The notes beneath the pieces were generated by a model. That model was given only the letters and a program-made list of their open reading frames with translations. It made no database searches and had not been told where the DNA came from. From the NCBI RefSeq assembly GCF_047549485.1, contig NZ_CP180191.1, forward strand, positions 2,914,001 through 2,978,000: a stretch of DNA of 64,000 bases, read 5' to 3'. This stretch comes from Piscinibacterium candidicorallinum. Lineage in GTDB: Bacteria > Pseudomonadota > Gammaproteobacteria > Burkholderiales > Burkholderiaceae_C. The translations under genes and the position numbers were made by a program. Positions 38,911 through 47,310 of the stretch are shown here, one piece after another (position 1 is the stretch's first letter; the number at the start of each line of letters is the position of its first letter).

Positions 38911-40512
38911 ATGTCTGAACTTGACGCACCCCGAACCCCCATGGACGCCCTGCTCGGCGCAAACCGCGCACTCGATTCCGGCAGCCGCGCCGCGCGCCGA
39001 CCGGTGGCGCTGGTGATCGGCAGCGGCTTCGGCGGGTTGGGTGCCGCCGTGCGCCTGGCCGCCAAGGGCTATGCCGTGCAGGTGCTGGAAAAGCTGGACG
39101 CCCCCGGCGGCCGCGCCTACGTACACCAGCGCGAGGGCCATGTCTTCGATGCCGGCCCCACCATCATCACCGTGCCGCAGCTCTTCGAGGAGCTCTGGGC
39201 TCTGGCCGGCCGCAAGCTGGCCGATGACATCCAGCTCGTGAATCTCGATCCGTTCTACCGGATCCGCTTCGATGACGGCGAGGTCTTCAACTACAGCGGC
39301 GATCCGGACAAGATGCGCGCCGAGGTGCGCCGCGTCAGCCCCGACGATGCCGCGGGCTATGAGCGCTTCATGGCCGAGGCCGATCACTGCTACCGGCTGG
39401 GCTTCGAGGCCCTGGGGGCGCACGCCTTCGACACGCTCAAGGATCTCGCCACCGCCTCACCGGCCATCTTCCGCATGCGCGGCTGGCGCAGCCTGCATGG
39501 CATGGTGGCCAGCCACATCCGCCATCCCAAGCTGCGCACGGCCCTGTCGCTGCAGTCCCTGCTGATCGGCGGCAACCCGTTTTCGGTCACCTGCATCTAC
39601 AGCCTGATCAATGCACTCGAGCGGAAATGGGGCGTGCACTGGGCCGTGGGCGGTACGGGGGCGCTGATCAACGGGCTGGTGGGTCTGCTCGAGCGTCTGG
39701 GCGGGCAGCTGCAATGCAACGCCGAGGTGCGCCGCATCGAGGTGGAACACGGCCGTGCCACGGGTGTGACCCTGGCCAATGGCGAGCGCATTGCGGCCGA
39801 TCTGGTGGTGTCCAACGCCGATACCGCCTGGACCTACCGCCACCTGATTGCGCCCGAGCACCGACGGCACTGGAGCAATGCCCGCGTGGAGCGCGGCAAG
39901 TACTCCATGAGCCTGTTTGTCTGGTACTTCGGCACGCGCAAGCGCTTTGCGGACGTGCCACACCACATGATGGCGCTCGGCCCGCGCTACAAGGACCTGC
40001 TGACAGACATCTTCCGCCGCCACCATCTGGCCGAGGACTTCAGCCTCTACCTGCACCGCCCCACGGCCACCGACCCGAGCATGGCCCCCCCGGGCCACGA
40101 CACCTTCTACGCCCTTGCGCCGGTGCCGCATCTGGACTGCGGCACCGACTGGCCGCAGTTTGCCGAGACCTACCGCCAGGCAATCCAGCGGCGCCTGGAG
40201 GCGACCGTGCTGCCCGGCCTGGGCGAAGCGATCACGACCTCGTTTGTGACCACGCCCCAGGACTTCCACGACCGCCTGCTGTCCTTCAAGGGCGCCGCCT
40301 TCGGGCTGGAGCCGCTGCTGACGCAAAGCGCCTGGTTCCGCCCGCACAACCGCAGCGAGGACATCGACGGCCTCTACATGGTGGGCGCCAGCACCCACCC
40401 GGGCGCCGGCGTGCCGGGCGTGCTCATGTCCGCCAAGGCGCTGGACAGCGTGGTGCCACCGGCGCGCATCTGGGCGCAGCAGCGCCGTGAGCAGGCCGCC
40501 AAGGCAGGTTGA
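38911..40512 (+). CDS. crtI: Phytoene desaturase
   Basis: Introduces double bonds into phytoene to give neurosporene/lycopene. The 533-residue protein has an FAD motif (VIGSGFGGLGAAVRLAAKGY, then VLEKLDAPGGRAY) and the C-terminal signature of CrtI (GLYMVGASTHPGAGVPGVLM). ATG at 38911 has AAGGAG before it. crtB, usually its partner, does not follow; instead a hairpin-repeat pair and the convergent crtC come next. Confidence 0.95.
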   Translation: MSELDAPRTPMDALLGANRALDSGSRAARRPVALVIGSGFGGLGAAVRLAAKGYAVQVLEKLDAPGGRAYVHQREGHVFDAGPTIITVPQLFEELWALAGRKLADDIQLVNLDPFYRIRFDDGEVFNYSGDPDKMRAEVRRVSPDDAAGYERFMAEADHCYRLGFEALGAHAFDTLKDLATASPAIFRMRGWRSLHGMVASHIRHPKLRTALSLQSLLIGGNPFSVTCIYSLINALERKWGVHWAVGGTGALINGLVGLLERLGGQLQCNAEVRRIEVEHGRATGVTLANGERIAADLVVSNADTAWTYRHLIAPEHRRHWSNARVERGKYSMSLFVWYFGTRKRFADVPHHMMALGPRYKDLLTDIFRRHHLAEDFSLYLHRPTATDPSMAPPGHDTFYALAPVPHLDCGTDWPQFAETYRQAIQRRLEATVLPGLGEAITTSFVTTPQDFHDRLLSFKGAAFGLEPLLTQSAWFRPHNRSEDIDGLYMVGASTHPGAGVPGVLMSAKALDSVVPPARIWAQQRREQAAKAG

Positions 40513-40542
40513 CGACGCCCCGATCCGGATAGCGAGATCGGC

Positions 40543-40600
40543 TTCTGGCGCGGCTTTTCAGAGCAAATTGGCTGAAGAACCTCACCAGACAAGCGGAAAG
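40543..40600 (+). repeat. ~57-bp hairpin repeat, copy 1
   Basis: Arms TCTGGCGCGGCTTTTCAG and CTGAAGAACCTCACCAGA pair imperfectly around a short loop containing CAAATTGG; the element ends with the conserved tail GACAAGCGGAAAG. Copies 2 to 4 share the same order and length. It lies in the 292-bp gap between convergent crtI and crtC, which holds no gene. Confidence 0.7.
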
Positions 40601-40684
40601 GAATTCACAAACTGCAGCTCACTGCATGCGTGATGGGCGGTTGGATCGCCTTGTCAGCCCAGAACCTGAAAACGCAGAAGTCCA

Positions 40685-40741
40685 TCTGGTGCGGCTCTCC
40701 AGACCAAAATGGCTGGAAACCCGCATGGGACAAGCGGAAAG
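40685..40741 (+). repeat. ~57-bp hairpin repeat, copy 2
   Basis: TCTGGTGCGGCTCTCCAG pairs with CTGGAAACCCGCATGGGA around ACCAAAATGG, followed by the tail GACAAGCGGAAAG. 85 bp after copy 1, same orientation. Confidence 0.7.
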
Positions 40742-40804
40742 GTTTGCTGAGCTTTCTGCCCAAGCGCCGTACATCTGCCCGGTCTGCCGCTGATTTGAGT
40801 GAAC

Positions 40805-41872
40805 TCAGCGTACGCGCGGCATGCGAAACGGCAGCATCCACTGCACCGCTGTCGACGTCAGGCGCGGCACGTGCAGGGTCTCGTGGATGGAGACCACGCG
40901 CTCGCCGAGCAGGCCGGACTCCACCACCGAGCGCGTGTAGAACGGTGTGTCTTCCAGGGTCTGCTGCACGCGGGCGCCAGCCAACGGCTCGGTGCGCATG
41001 CTTCGGCCAATGCGCCAGCCGGTGAGCGGCAGCTTCTGGCGCGGCGGCGCCTCGAAGGGCTCGACCTCGCCACAGGTGCCAAAGCGCAGGGCCAGCAGGC
41101 GGTCTGCGCCCTGCTTCTGGCGCACGTCGTAGATCACCGCCGTACTGCCGTCGCGCAGGCTCGCGCGGGACCAATCCCAGTCCGCAAAGGGCCTGTGGAT
41201 CGGCTCGTCGCCCTCATTGCTGTCCAGATAGCCGTGGCCGCTCCAGCACAGATCAGGCGCGTCGAAATCGGCCAGCACCCGCGCAGTCGGCGCGATCGGG
41301 CCCCAGCGGTGGCGGCCGGCGTCATCCAGTGCGGCCGTGTAGCTGCACAGCGCACCGGGGTGAACGGTCACGCGCCCCTTCACGCGCTGCATGAAGGGCA
41401 GGCTCAACTCATCCATCTCGATCACCAGCGCGTCGCCCGTCCAGTGCAGGCGGCTTGGACCGACGCTGAACTCGCTCGCGCTGCGCTGCACATGGGCGCT
41501 GCTGCGCTCGGTCATGGTCCAGCGGCGCACACCGCGGCCGTACAGCGCGACGTTGATGGCGCAGTGGTCTTCCGCTGCAGCCGGTCCGCGGCGCAGGGCC
41601 CGCGCGTAGTAGGGCGAGAACACACTGCCTACAAAGGCGATGATGGTCAGCCCGTATTGGCCGTCGTCGCTGAGGGCGTCGACATACCACCAGAGGTAGC
41701 CACCCGAGACCACCGGCTGGTCGAATCGAGGTGCTCCATCAGGGCCTCGGCCGCCTGCAGGCCTGACATCGCCGCCATCGGCACGCCCGGCCCCGGATGC
41801 ACGCTGCCCCCGGCCAGAAATAGCCCCGGCAGCCGGCTCGCCGCGCCAGGGCGCTTGAAGGAGACCATCCAT
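40805..41872 (-). CDS. crtC: Hydroxyneurosporene synthase (carotenoid 1,2-hydratase)
   Basis: Adds water to the psi end groups of acyclic carotenoids. The family core begins at PRFDQPVVSGGYLWWYVDAL and AFVGSVFSPYYAR, and ends in LPFRMPRV. The start is unclear: the core reaches upstream of the only nearby start (GTG 41713) and no other start codon occurs until ATG 41872, well inside crtD; the frame itself is open to 42019. A start within crtD is therefore likely and 41872 is a compromise (355 residues). Works after CrtI and with CrtD and CrtA. Confidence 0.85.
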   Translation of the reverse strand: MDGLLQAPWRGEPAAGAISGRGQRASGAGRADGGDVRPAGGRGPDGAPRFDQPVVSGGYLWWYVDALSDDGQYGLTIIAFVGSVFSPYYARALRRGPAAAEDHCAINVALYGRGVRRWTMTERSSAHVQRSASEFSVGPSRLHWTGDALVIEMDELSLPFMQRVKGRVTVHPGALCSYTAALDDAGRHRWGPIAPTARVLADFDAPDLCWSGHGYLDSNEGDEPIHRPFADWDWSRASLRDGSTAVIYDVRQKQGADRLLALRFGTCGEVEPFEAPPRQKLPLTGWRIGRSMRTEPLAGARVQQTLEDTPFYTRSVVESGLLGERVVSIHETLHVPRLTSTAVQWMLPFRMPRVR

Positions 41873-43227
41873 CCATGAGAGGCCCGGCCGTACAGCGCCC
41901 CGCCCGTGGCCGGAAACAGCCGGTGGAACTCCCGCGGCGTGACCAGGGTGCTGTTCGCCGGCGTGGGCGAGAGGTCCAGGCCACATCGCCTGAGCTGGGC
42001 AAAACGGCTCGCTTCGCATTGGGCGATCTCCGTGTCTGAAAAGGGGTCGGCGTCGGTGCCGGGTTGCGTGTCACCCACCGCGGGCGCATTGACCAGCGCC
42101 ATCAGTCGCTCAGGGCCACGCTGGCTCGGCGCGCCGTCCAGCCGGTCATGCGCACAGACATAGACCGTGGCTTGCCGTGGCAGTTGCTTGCGCTTGAAGA
42201 TGTCGGCGAATTCGCTCGCATAGTCGGCATCGAAGAACACGTTGTGCCGCACGAGGTCCGCACCGCGCGTGTCGGCATGCATCAGCCAGGTGAGTGCGGA
42301 GAGCGAGCGCTCCGCCGGCTGCGTCGGCGCCACCGCGCGGCGCGCCGCGTCGCCCAGCAGCCCCTCGGCCAGCGCGGCACAGTCACCGTTGAACAGCACC
42401 GCGTCAGCCTCAATACGCTCGCCCGTACTCGTCTGCACGCCCATGGCACGGCCGTTGCGCACCAGCACCTGCCTCACCTCGCAGCTGTACTGGAACTTTG
42501 CGCCGCGGCTGGCAGCCAGCTGCTCGAAGGCGCGGGCCACGGCATGCATGCCGCCTTCCACGGCCCAGACGCCGTCCATCTCCACCTGGGCGATCAGCAT
42601 CAGTGTGGCTGGCGCCTGCCAGGGTGAGGCGCCGCAATAGGTGGCATAGCGGCCAAAGAGCTGCTGCAGGCGCGGATCATGGAAGTGCCGCGCAAGCACC
42701 CGCCACATCGACATGAAAGGCCCGAGCTGCGCAAGCGTGGCGAGCCCACCGAGACCCAGATCACGCGACAGCCCCAGCAGCGTCGGCCGGGTCGCGCGGA
42801 TGTAGGGACCTTCCAGCGCGGCGTACACGCGGCGCGCCTCCTCAATGAAGCGCGCAAAGCGCTGCGCCTCCGCGGCCCCGGCAAAGCGGCCGATGGCCTC
42901 CTGGGAGCGGGTCGAATCTGCATGGAGGTCCATGACCTGATCGGGCCCCCACCAGTGCCGCGCCAGCACATTGAGCGGCACGGTGCGCAGGACGTCATCC
43001 ACACAGGTACCGGCGCGCGCAAGGATGGCCTCGAAGATCCAGCGCATGGTGAATACCGTGGGGCCGGCGTCCATGGGCTGCCCGCCTGCGCTGACCTGGC
43101 GCATCTTGCCGCCGGGTGCGCCGGCGCGCTCCAGCACCGTCACGCGCACGCCCTGCGCGGCCAGCAGCAGCGCGCTGCTCAGGCCGCCGATGCCGGCGCC
43201 AACCACAACAACATGCCGTTCAGCCAT
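41647..43227 (-). CDS. crtD: Methoxyneurosporene dehydrogenase (carotenoid 3,4-desaturase)
   Basis: Inserts the C-3,4 double bond in hydroxylated/methoxylated carotenoids. 526 residues; FAD motif VVVGAGIGGLSSALLLAAQG, LERAGAPGGKMRQ and C-terminal GGSVHPGPGVPMAAMSGLQA. ATG at 43227 lies inside the end of crtA (8-nt overlap). Its last ~22 residues (after EHLDSTSR) are encoded over the start of crtC and look unlike the family, which usually ends about there. Confidence 0.93.
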   Translation of the reverse strand: MAERHVVVVGAGIGGLSSALLLAAQGVRVTVLERAGAPGGKMRQVSAGGQPMDAGPTVFTMRWIFEAILARAGTCVDDVLRTVPLNVLARHWWGPDQVMDLHADSTRSQEAIGRFAGAAEAQRFARFIEEARRVYAALEGPYIRATRPTLLGLSRDLGLGGLATLAQLGPFMSMWRVLARHFHDPRLQQLFGRYATYCGASPWQAPATLMLIAQVEMDGVWAVEGGMHAVARAFEQLAASRGAKFQYSCEVRQVLVRNGRAMGVQTSTGERIEADAVLFNGDCAALAEGLLGDAARRAVAPTQPAERSLSALTWLMHADTRGADLVRHNVFFDADYASEFADIFKRKQLPRQATVYVCAHDRLDGAPSQRGPERLMALVNAPAVGDTQPGTDADPFSDTEIAQCEASRFAQLRRCGLDLSPTPANSTLVTPREFHRLFPATGGALYGRASHGWMVSFKRPGAASRLPGLFLAGGSVHPGPGVPMAAMSGLQAAEALMEHLDSTSRWSRVATSGGMSTPSATTANTG

Positions 43228-43906
43228 AGCGAACCCCTTGCCAGACCCCGTGCATGCTCAGGGGCACAAAACGCATGAACAGGGACTCGCTGAAGAAGCC
43301 GTCCTGACGCGCGGAACGGATGGCTTCCAGATGGGCACCGGAGCGCGCATAGGCGTCCATGTCAGCGATGCTGTTCCAGATGCTGAAGGTGGCCTGGCGC
43401 AGAAGTGGCGCCTCACCGAGACCCACAGCCAGCAGGCAGCCTTGGGACTGCGCCAGCGCGCGCTCCGAGGGGGGCGAACGCCGCCAGAAAGCCGCGGCGC
43501 GCGTGGGGCGAATGGACGCGCGCGTCAGCGCGGCAATCGGGCCGTGCTCGGGCCGATCAGCGGCCGGCTCGAAGCTTGCGCCCGCCCAGCTGCCGCGGCT
43601 GGAGAAGGCCCGCAGCTTGCAGACAAAGAATTCCCGGCCGCGGGCTCGATAGGCTGCGAGCCCCGGAGAGTCGCGCAGGAAGTCATCGGCCTGCGCTTCG
43701 GTGTCGAAAACGCAGAACACGCCCTGGCGCGTGGTGCTGGGGCGCAGACCGAAGCCGCCGTGATGCCCCGAGCCCATGACCTTGCACAACTTGAGGCCCG
43801 GTGCGCGCCGCAGCCCGAAGCGCCCGAACAGGAAGTGGTTGAAGCCCCAGAGGCGATGGCGCCGATCGAGATCGATCAGCACAAGGGTGGCAACCTCCGT
43901 GGACAC
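43220..43906 (-). CDS. crtA: Spheroidene monooxygenase
   Basis: Oxidises spheroidene to spheroidenone (2-keto group) with O2. 228 residues with the CrtA features LVLIDLDRRHRLWGFNHFLF near the start and ATFSIWNSIADMDAYARSG near the C-terminus, the likely heme/substrate part. GTG start (GTGTCCACGGAGG). First gene of crtA-crtD-crtC. Having crtA means ketocarotenoids can be made in the presence of oxygen. Confidence 0.93.
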   Translation of the reverse strand: MSTEVATLVLIDLDRRHRLWGFNHFLFGRFGLRRAPGLKLCKVMGSGHHGGFGLRPSTTRQGVFCVFDTEAQADDFLRDSPGLAAYRARGREFFVCKLRAFSSRGSWAGASFEPAADRPEHGPIAALTRASIRPTRAAAFWRRSPPSERALAQSQGCLLAVGLGEAPLLRQATFSIWNSIADMDAYARSGAHLEAIRSARQDGFFSESLFMRFVPLSMHGVWQGVRYG

Positions 43907-43927
43907 GCACAGCCTCCGTCAGTTTGC

Positions 43928-43943
43928 CGGAGCAGCAGCTCCG
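43928..43943. terminator. Short hairpin between ppsR and crtA
   Basis: CGGAGC-AGCA-GCTCCG gives a perfect 6-bp stem and 4-nt loop 38 bp after the ppsR stop and 22 bp before crtA. It lacks a T tract, so termination or attenuation is only a possibility. Confidence 0.3.
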
Positions 43944-43981
43944 AACACGGCGCACCGAGGCGAGGGCTGCGCGGACGCGAA

Positions 43982-45397
43982 TTACTTGTCGTCCGAACCC
44001 AGGTCGCCCAGGCCGTAGCGCCGCAGCTTCACATAGAGGCTCTGCCGGGACAGGCCCAGCATTTCCGCCGCAGAAGCCCGGTTGTCACCAGTCAGCTGCA
44101 GCGCTGCCTCGATACACATCTGTTCAATCAGATCCGTCGTTTCACCGACGATGTCCTTCAAGGGCACACGCCCGACCAGCTCCGTCAGCTCCGACACGGA
44201 CTGGGGCAGAGCACGGCCGGCCCGCGGGTCGGCGCTCAAGCGGCGCCCAACATCGCGAATCACAAAACCCAGGCAGGGCGTCTCGCCGCCCAGAGAAGAT
44301 GTGGCCGAAATCTCCACCGAGGCGGACGTGCCGTGATGCGCTCGCAGCGTCGTGGCAAACAGGCGCACCGCGCCGTGCTGCTTGAGGTTGGACAGCAAGA
44401 CGCTCAGATCCACACCCGAACGTCCCAGCCATCGGTCCAGGGACTGGCCCACCACCTGGTCACGCGAGGGCGCTTCCACGAGCTCGACAAACGCCGAGTT
44501 GCTGACGATGACCTTGCCGCCAGGATCGGTAACCACGAAGGCGTCCGGCGCGCTCTCCATCAAGCGCATCAACATCGAGCGGCCGCCCGCGTCCGTATTG
44601 CCCAGCGCTGCGCTGCTTTGAGCAGCGCTCAGGCGCATCAGGAACACCACGCCGCCTTCCTGACGGAACAGCGATGCCGACAGCAGGACCGTGCGCGATT
44701 GCCCGCGGATGCTGACGCTGACCTGCTCCACACGACCGGATACCCGGGCATCGTCGAGCAGGCCTTGCACCACCACGCTGCCCCCCTCGAACCAGTCGAA
44801 AAAAGGCTTGCCGACGATGCGCTTGACGGTGTCGCCCAGCAGATTTGCGGCCGCCTGGTTCGCCTCAGAAACACGCAGCGTGTTGCCATCGACCACGAGC
44901 ACGGCATCCGTCGACTGCTCGAACAGGAGCCGATAGCGGGTCTCCATGTGGCGCAGGCGCAGATAGTCACGCTGCATCGACTGCTGCGCCTCAACCAGAC
45001 GCTGCTGCAGCGCGGCGAGTGCACGCAGATCGCGGCCGAAGACGACCACGCGCCCTTCCTTGCCGATCTGGATGGCCGAGTACAGCAGCGGAATATCCGC
45101 GCCGCGCGGCGAGCTGTGATTGATATGGCGCCACTTGCCGGCGGTCCGCGCAGCGGCATCCTTGAGCAGGGCCTCGACCTTCGGACGGCTTTCGAGAGTC
45201 ACGGTCTGCACCCAGGCCTGACCCACCCACTTGCGGAAGTCTTCGTGCGGGAGATCATCCGAGGAGATCGAGATGTCCCGGATGATCCCGCTGCCGTCGA
45301 GGATCAGTGCAATGTCAGACGCCGTGGCGACCAAGGCTGCAGCGGTTTCTGCATCCAGGCCAGCGAGGGACTGCTTCGGCGCTGAAAAACGGTTCAC
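43982..45397 (-). CDS. ppsR: Transcriptional regulator PpsR/CrtJ
   Basis: The aerobic, redox-sensitive regulator of photosynthesis genes that binds TGT-N12-ACA. About 471 residues: N-terminal domain (residues 1-120), a coiled-coil Q-linker (ALQQRLVEAQQSMQRDY), two PAS domains (about 140-240 and 265-370) and a C-terminal Fis-type helix-turn-helix (EMLGLSRQSLYVKLRRYGL). Two Cys are present (in GETPCLGF and EQMCIEAAL); the second is next to the helix-turn-helix, near where redox Cys occur in CrtJ. GTG 45397 with AGGAAG is preferred; TTG 45460 is also in frame. Follows aerR. Confidence 0.93.
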   Translation of the reverse strand: MNRFSAPKQSLAGLDAETAAALVATASDIALILDGSGIIRDISISSDDLPHEDFRKWVGQAWVQTVTLESRPKVEALLKDAAARTAGKWRHINHSSPRGADIPLLYSAIQIGKEGRVVVFGRDLRALAALQQRLVEAQQSMQRDYLRLRHMETRYRLLFEQSTDAVLVVDGNTLRVSEANQAAANLLGDTVKRIVGKPFFDWFEGGSVVVQGLLDDARVSGRVEQVSVSIRGQSRTVLLSASLFRQEGGVVFLMRLSAAQSSAALGNTDAGGRSMLMRLMESAPDAFVVTDPGGKVIVSNSAFVELVEAPSRDQVVGQSLDRWLGRSGVDLSVLLSNLKQHGAVRLFATTLRAHHGTSASVEISATSSLGGETPCLGFVIRDVGRRLSADPRAGRALPQSVSELTELVGRVPLKDIVGETTDLIEQMCIEAALQLTGDNRASAAEMLGLSRQSLYVKLRRYGLGDLGSDDK

Positions 45398-45475
45398 TGG
45401 GGTGACTTCCTGATCGAGCTCTCGATCTTCCCGCTCGCTGACTAGTGGATCAGTTCTCAAGTTTTCCGTCTCGCC

Positions 45476-46387
45476 TCAACATCGATGCTCTTGCGCCAGC
45501 ACCCGATCGGCCGCGGCAGACAACGCTGCCCTCGCGTCCGAGCCCATGCAGTCGGCGCCGACCAAGGCGACATACTCCGGGTGATGTGCAAACGCCGCGC
45601 CCCCGACCATGACAATGAGCTTCTGGTTTCGGGATGCGCGACGCAGGGCGACGATAGCCGAGGTCAGACCGGCAATCTGGACTTCAGCCCCGACCGAAAG
45701 GCCAAGAACGTCAAACCAGCGGGCATGCACCGCCGAGATCAACTCGGCTTGTGTGGGTTCAGTCAGCGTTTCGACAGCCCAGCCGGCTCGGGCAAAGAAC
45801 TCGCCGAGCATCGAGATGCCGAAGTTGTGCTGCCCCCCGGGCGCAGCGGCCAGCAGGATCTGGCGGCCGTCGATCGCGGGATCGACGTCAGCCGGTGAAT
45901 CGCTGCGGAACCGTGCACTGAGGTCGAACAGCAGCTTCTGGATCCGCCAAAGACCCAGCGTGACATCGGCAAAGCTGCACGTGTCCGATTCCCACATCGC
46001 ACCGAGACGCTGGGCGGCCGGCGAGAGTACGTCCAGAAACACCTGCTCGATGGATGCACCCCCGTCGAGCAGTTCATCGACGAGCACCTGCGCACCGGCG
46101 TCGTCGTCCTGCAGGATCAGATACGCGAGCTCGTCAATTGCCGCAACGCAGCGACCTTGCTGTCGCGCCTGCTCCTGGGCGATCGGCAGACCAGATCTGC
46201 GATTACCAAGCAGTCGCGGGATCAGTTCCGCATGAATCGCCTGCAGCAGGCGCCCGCGATGGCCCCCCGATGAACGCGCCTCGCTGGCGTAGGTCGGCCC
46301 GGCGAGGTTGTCTGAGACGGCATCCCGCCCCAGCCAATCCGAGCCTCCGGCGCCGCGGTCCCTTTCAGCGTCGTTATCCGAACGCAT
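45476..46387 (-). CDS. aerR: AerR/PpaA-type cobalamin-binding regulator
   Basis: About 303 residues. The central part (residues ~120-200) is a helical cobalamin-binding domain (RLGAMWESDTCSFADVTLGLWRIQKLL), followed by a B12-binding Rossmann domain (ILLAAAPGGQHNFGISMLGEFFARAGW). AerR/PpaA proteins bind B12 or heme and counter PpsR/CrtJ in response to light and oxygen. ATG 46387 has a strong GGGAGGAGGTG site; the open frame upstream is rejected. Precedes ppsR, with which it is probably cotranscribed. Confidence 0.9.
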   Translation of the reverse strand: MRSDNDAERDRGAGGSDWLGRDAVSDNLAGPTYASEARSSGGHRGRLLQAIHAELIPRLLGNRRSGLPIAQEQARQQGRCVAAIDELAYLILQDDDAGAQVLVDELLDGGASIEQVFLDVLSPAAQRLGAMWESDTCSFADVTLGLWRIQKLLFDLSARFRSDSPADVDPAIDGRQILLAAAPGGQHNFGISMLGEFFARAGWAVETLTEPTQAELISAVHARWFDVLGLSVGAEVQIAGLTSAIVALRRASRNQKLIVMVGGAAFAHHPEYVALVGADCMGSDARAALSAAADRVLAQEHRC

Positions 46388-46537
46388 GTGCGCACCTCCT
46401 CCCTGGAATTGCGACTTGGCGAGCACCTCAGACGCAAGGCCCGAACGCGATGCGTTCAGACCGGGTGGGTGTGCGGGCCAACCGAGCTGGCCAAATGCCG
46501 CCCCGCACGCGCTGGGCGCAAGCGGACATGCGGAACC

Positions 46538-46554
46538 TGTACAAACGTTGTACA
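46538..46554. promoter_or_regulatory. TGTACAA-N3-TTGTACA operator (LitR/CarH-like)
   Basis: TGTACAAACGTTGTACA has perfect 7-bp arms around ACG. It resembles operators recalled for MerR-family B12-dependent light regulators (LitR/CarH, TGTACA repeats). No such gene is in the window; identification is tentative. Confidence 0.45.
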
Positions 46555-46569
46555 CGCTTGGCATTTTTC

Positions 46570-46587
46570 CGTCAAAACAAGTTGACA
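46570..46587. promoter_or_regulatory. PpsR/CrtJ-type operator 1 (aerR-bchF)
   Basis: CGTCAAAACAAGTTGACA: TGT-N12-ACA with a C at the first base and the usual GTCAA/TTGAC inverted halves. Confidence 0.6.
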
Positions 46588-46690
46588 CATTGCCATGCAT
46601 CCCGGCTCCCGCTGAGCGCAACTGCCCGACATCTCGTCATAGGCGCTAAGTAAATGCTGGTCTGTGCAGAGTGGCTGAGCGGTTTGTCTA

Positions 46691-46708
46691 TGTCAAGCGA
46701 TAATTACG
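46691..46708. promoter_or_regulatory. PpsR/CrtJ-type operator 2 (bchF)
   Basis: TGTCAAGCGATAATTACG: TGT-N12-ACA with one mismatch at the last base. It directly abuts operator 3. Confidence 0.5.
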
Positions 46709-46724
46709 TCAATCTATGTTGACA
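46707..46724. promoter_or_regulatory. PpsR/CrtJ-type operator 3 (bchF)
   Basis: CGTCAATCTATGTTGACA: symmetrical GTCAA-N6-TTGAC. With operator 2 it makes a tandem pair about 16 bp apart, the arrangement used by PpsR for cooperative binding, just before bchF. Confidence 0.6.
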
Positions 46725-46782
46725 CTCAGATTCGCTCCGACTAGATTGCATTCGACATCTATTGGCCACGGAGGCCCTGTCA

Positions 46783-47310
46783 ATGCAGGCTCCAAAGACA
46801 GTGCGCGAACCTCACATACCGCTCTACACCGCCGCAGAGCGTGCCCGACGCGACGCGACGGCGTGGACGCTGGTGCAGGGTGTGCTGGCTCCGCTGCAGT
46901 TCCTGGTGTTCCTGGTAAGTCTGGCACTGGTGCTGCGATTTCTTGCCAACCATGCTGGCGAAGATGCTGCGCTCTGGTCTGTCGTAGTCAAAACCGTCGT
47001 GCTGTACGTCATCATGATTACCGGCAGCATCTGGGAACGGGTTGTCTTCGGTCAATATCTGTTTGCGCGCCCTTTTTTCTGGGAAGACGTCGTGAGCATG
47101 CTGGTTCTGGCGCTGCACACGGCTTATCTGGCTGCGTGGTGGACGCAAGCGCTGCCGGCGCGCGAACTGCTCTGGCTCGCCCTGGCCGCATATCTCACTT
47201 ATGTGGTCAATGCTGCACAGTTCGTGCTCAAGCTGCGCGCGGCACGACGTGATGAATCTGTGCGCGCCGTCGCTGCCCCTGAAATGAGCGGTCGCGGGGT
47301 AGCCGCATGA
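46783..47310 (+). CDS. bchF: 2-vinyl bacteriochlorophyllide hydratase
   Basis: Hydrates the 3-vinyl group of chlorophyllide on the way to bacteriochlorophyll a. 175 residues with the family start PHIPLYTAAERARRDATAW and several membrane segments (GQYLFARPFFWEDVVSMLV). ATG 46783 is preceded by GGAGG; an in-frame TTG at 46762 is less likely. First gene of the long rightward operon; its stop overlaps bchN (ATGA). Confidence 0.93.
   Translation: MQAPKTVREPHIPLYTAAERARRDATAWTLVQGVLAPLQFLVFLVSLALVLRFLANHAGEDAALWSVVVKTVVLYVIMITGSIWERVVFGQYLFARPFFWEDVVSMLVLALHTAYLAAWWTQALPARELLWLALAAYLTYVVNAAQFVLKLRAARRDESVRAVAAPEMSGRGVAA

Larger units (their letters stand above)
46388..46782. other. aerR-bchF divergent regulatory region
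   Basis: 395 bp between divergent aerR and bchF; no gene. The A+T-rich stretch 46535-46745 contains a perfect palindrome (46538-46554) and three PpsR-type boxes (46570, 46691, 46707), making this the best-marked control region in the window. Confidence 0.75.

Noticed and set aside
40630..41025. 131-codon frame after crtI
   Set aside because: Spans a repeat and the antisense of crtC; no homology signs.
42971..45385. 804-codon open frame opposite crtD, crtA and ppsR
   Set aside because: Runs antisense through three conserved genes; composition typical of antisense frames in high-G+C DNA.
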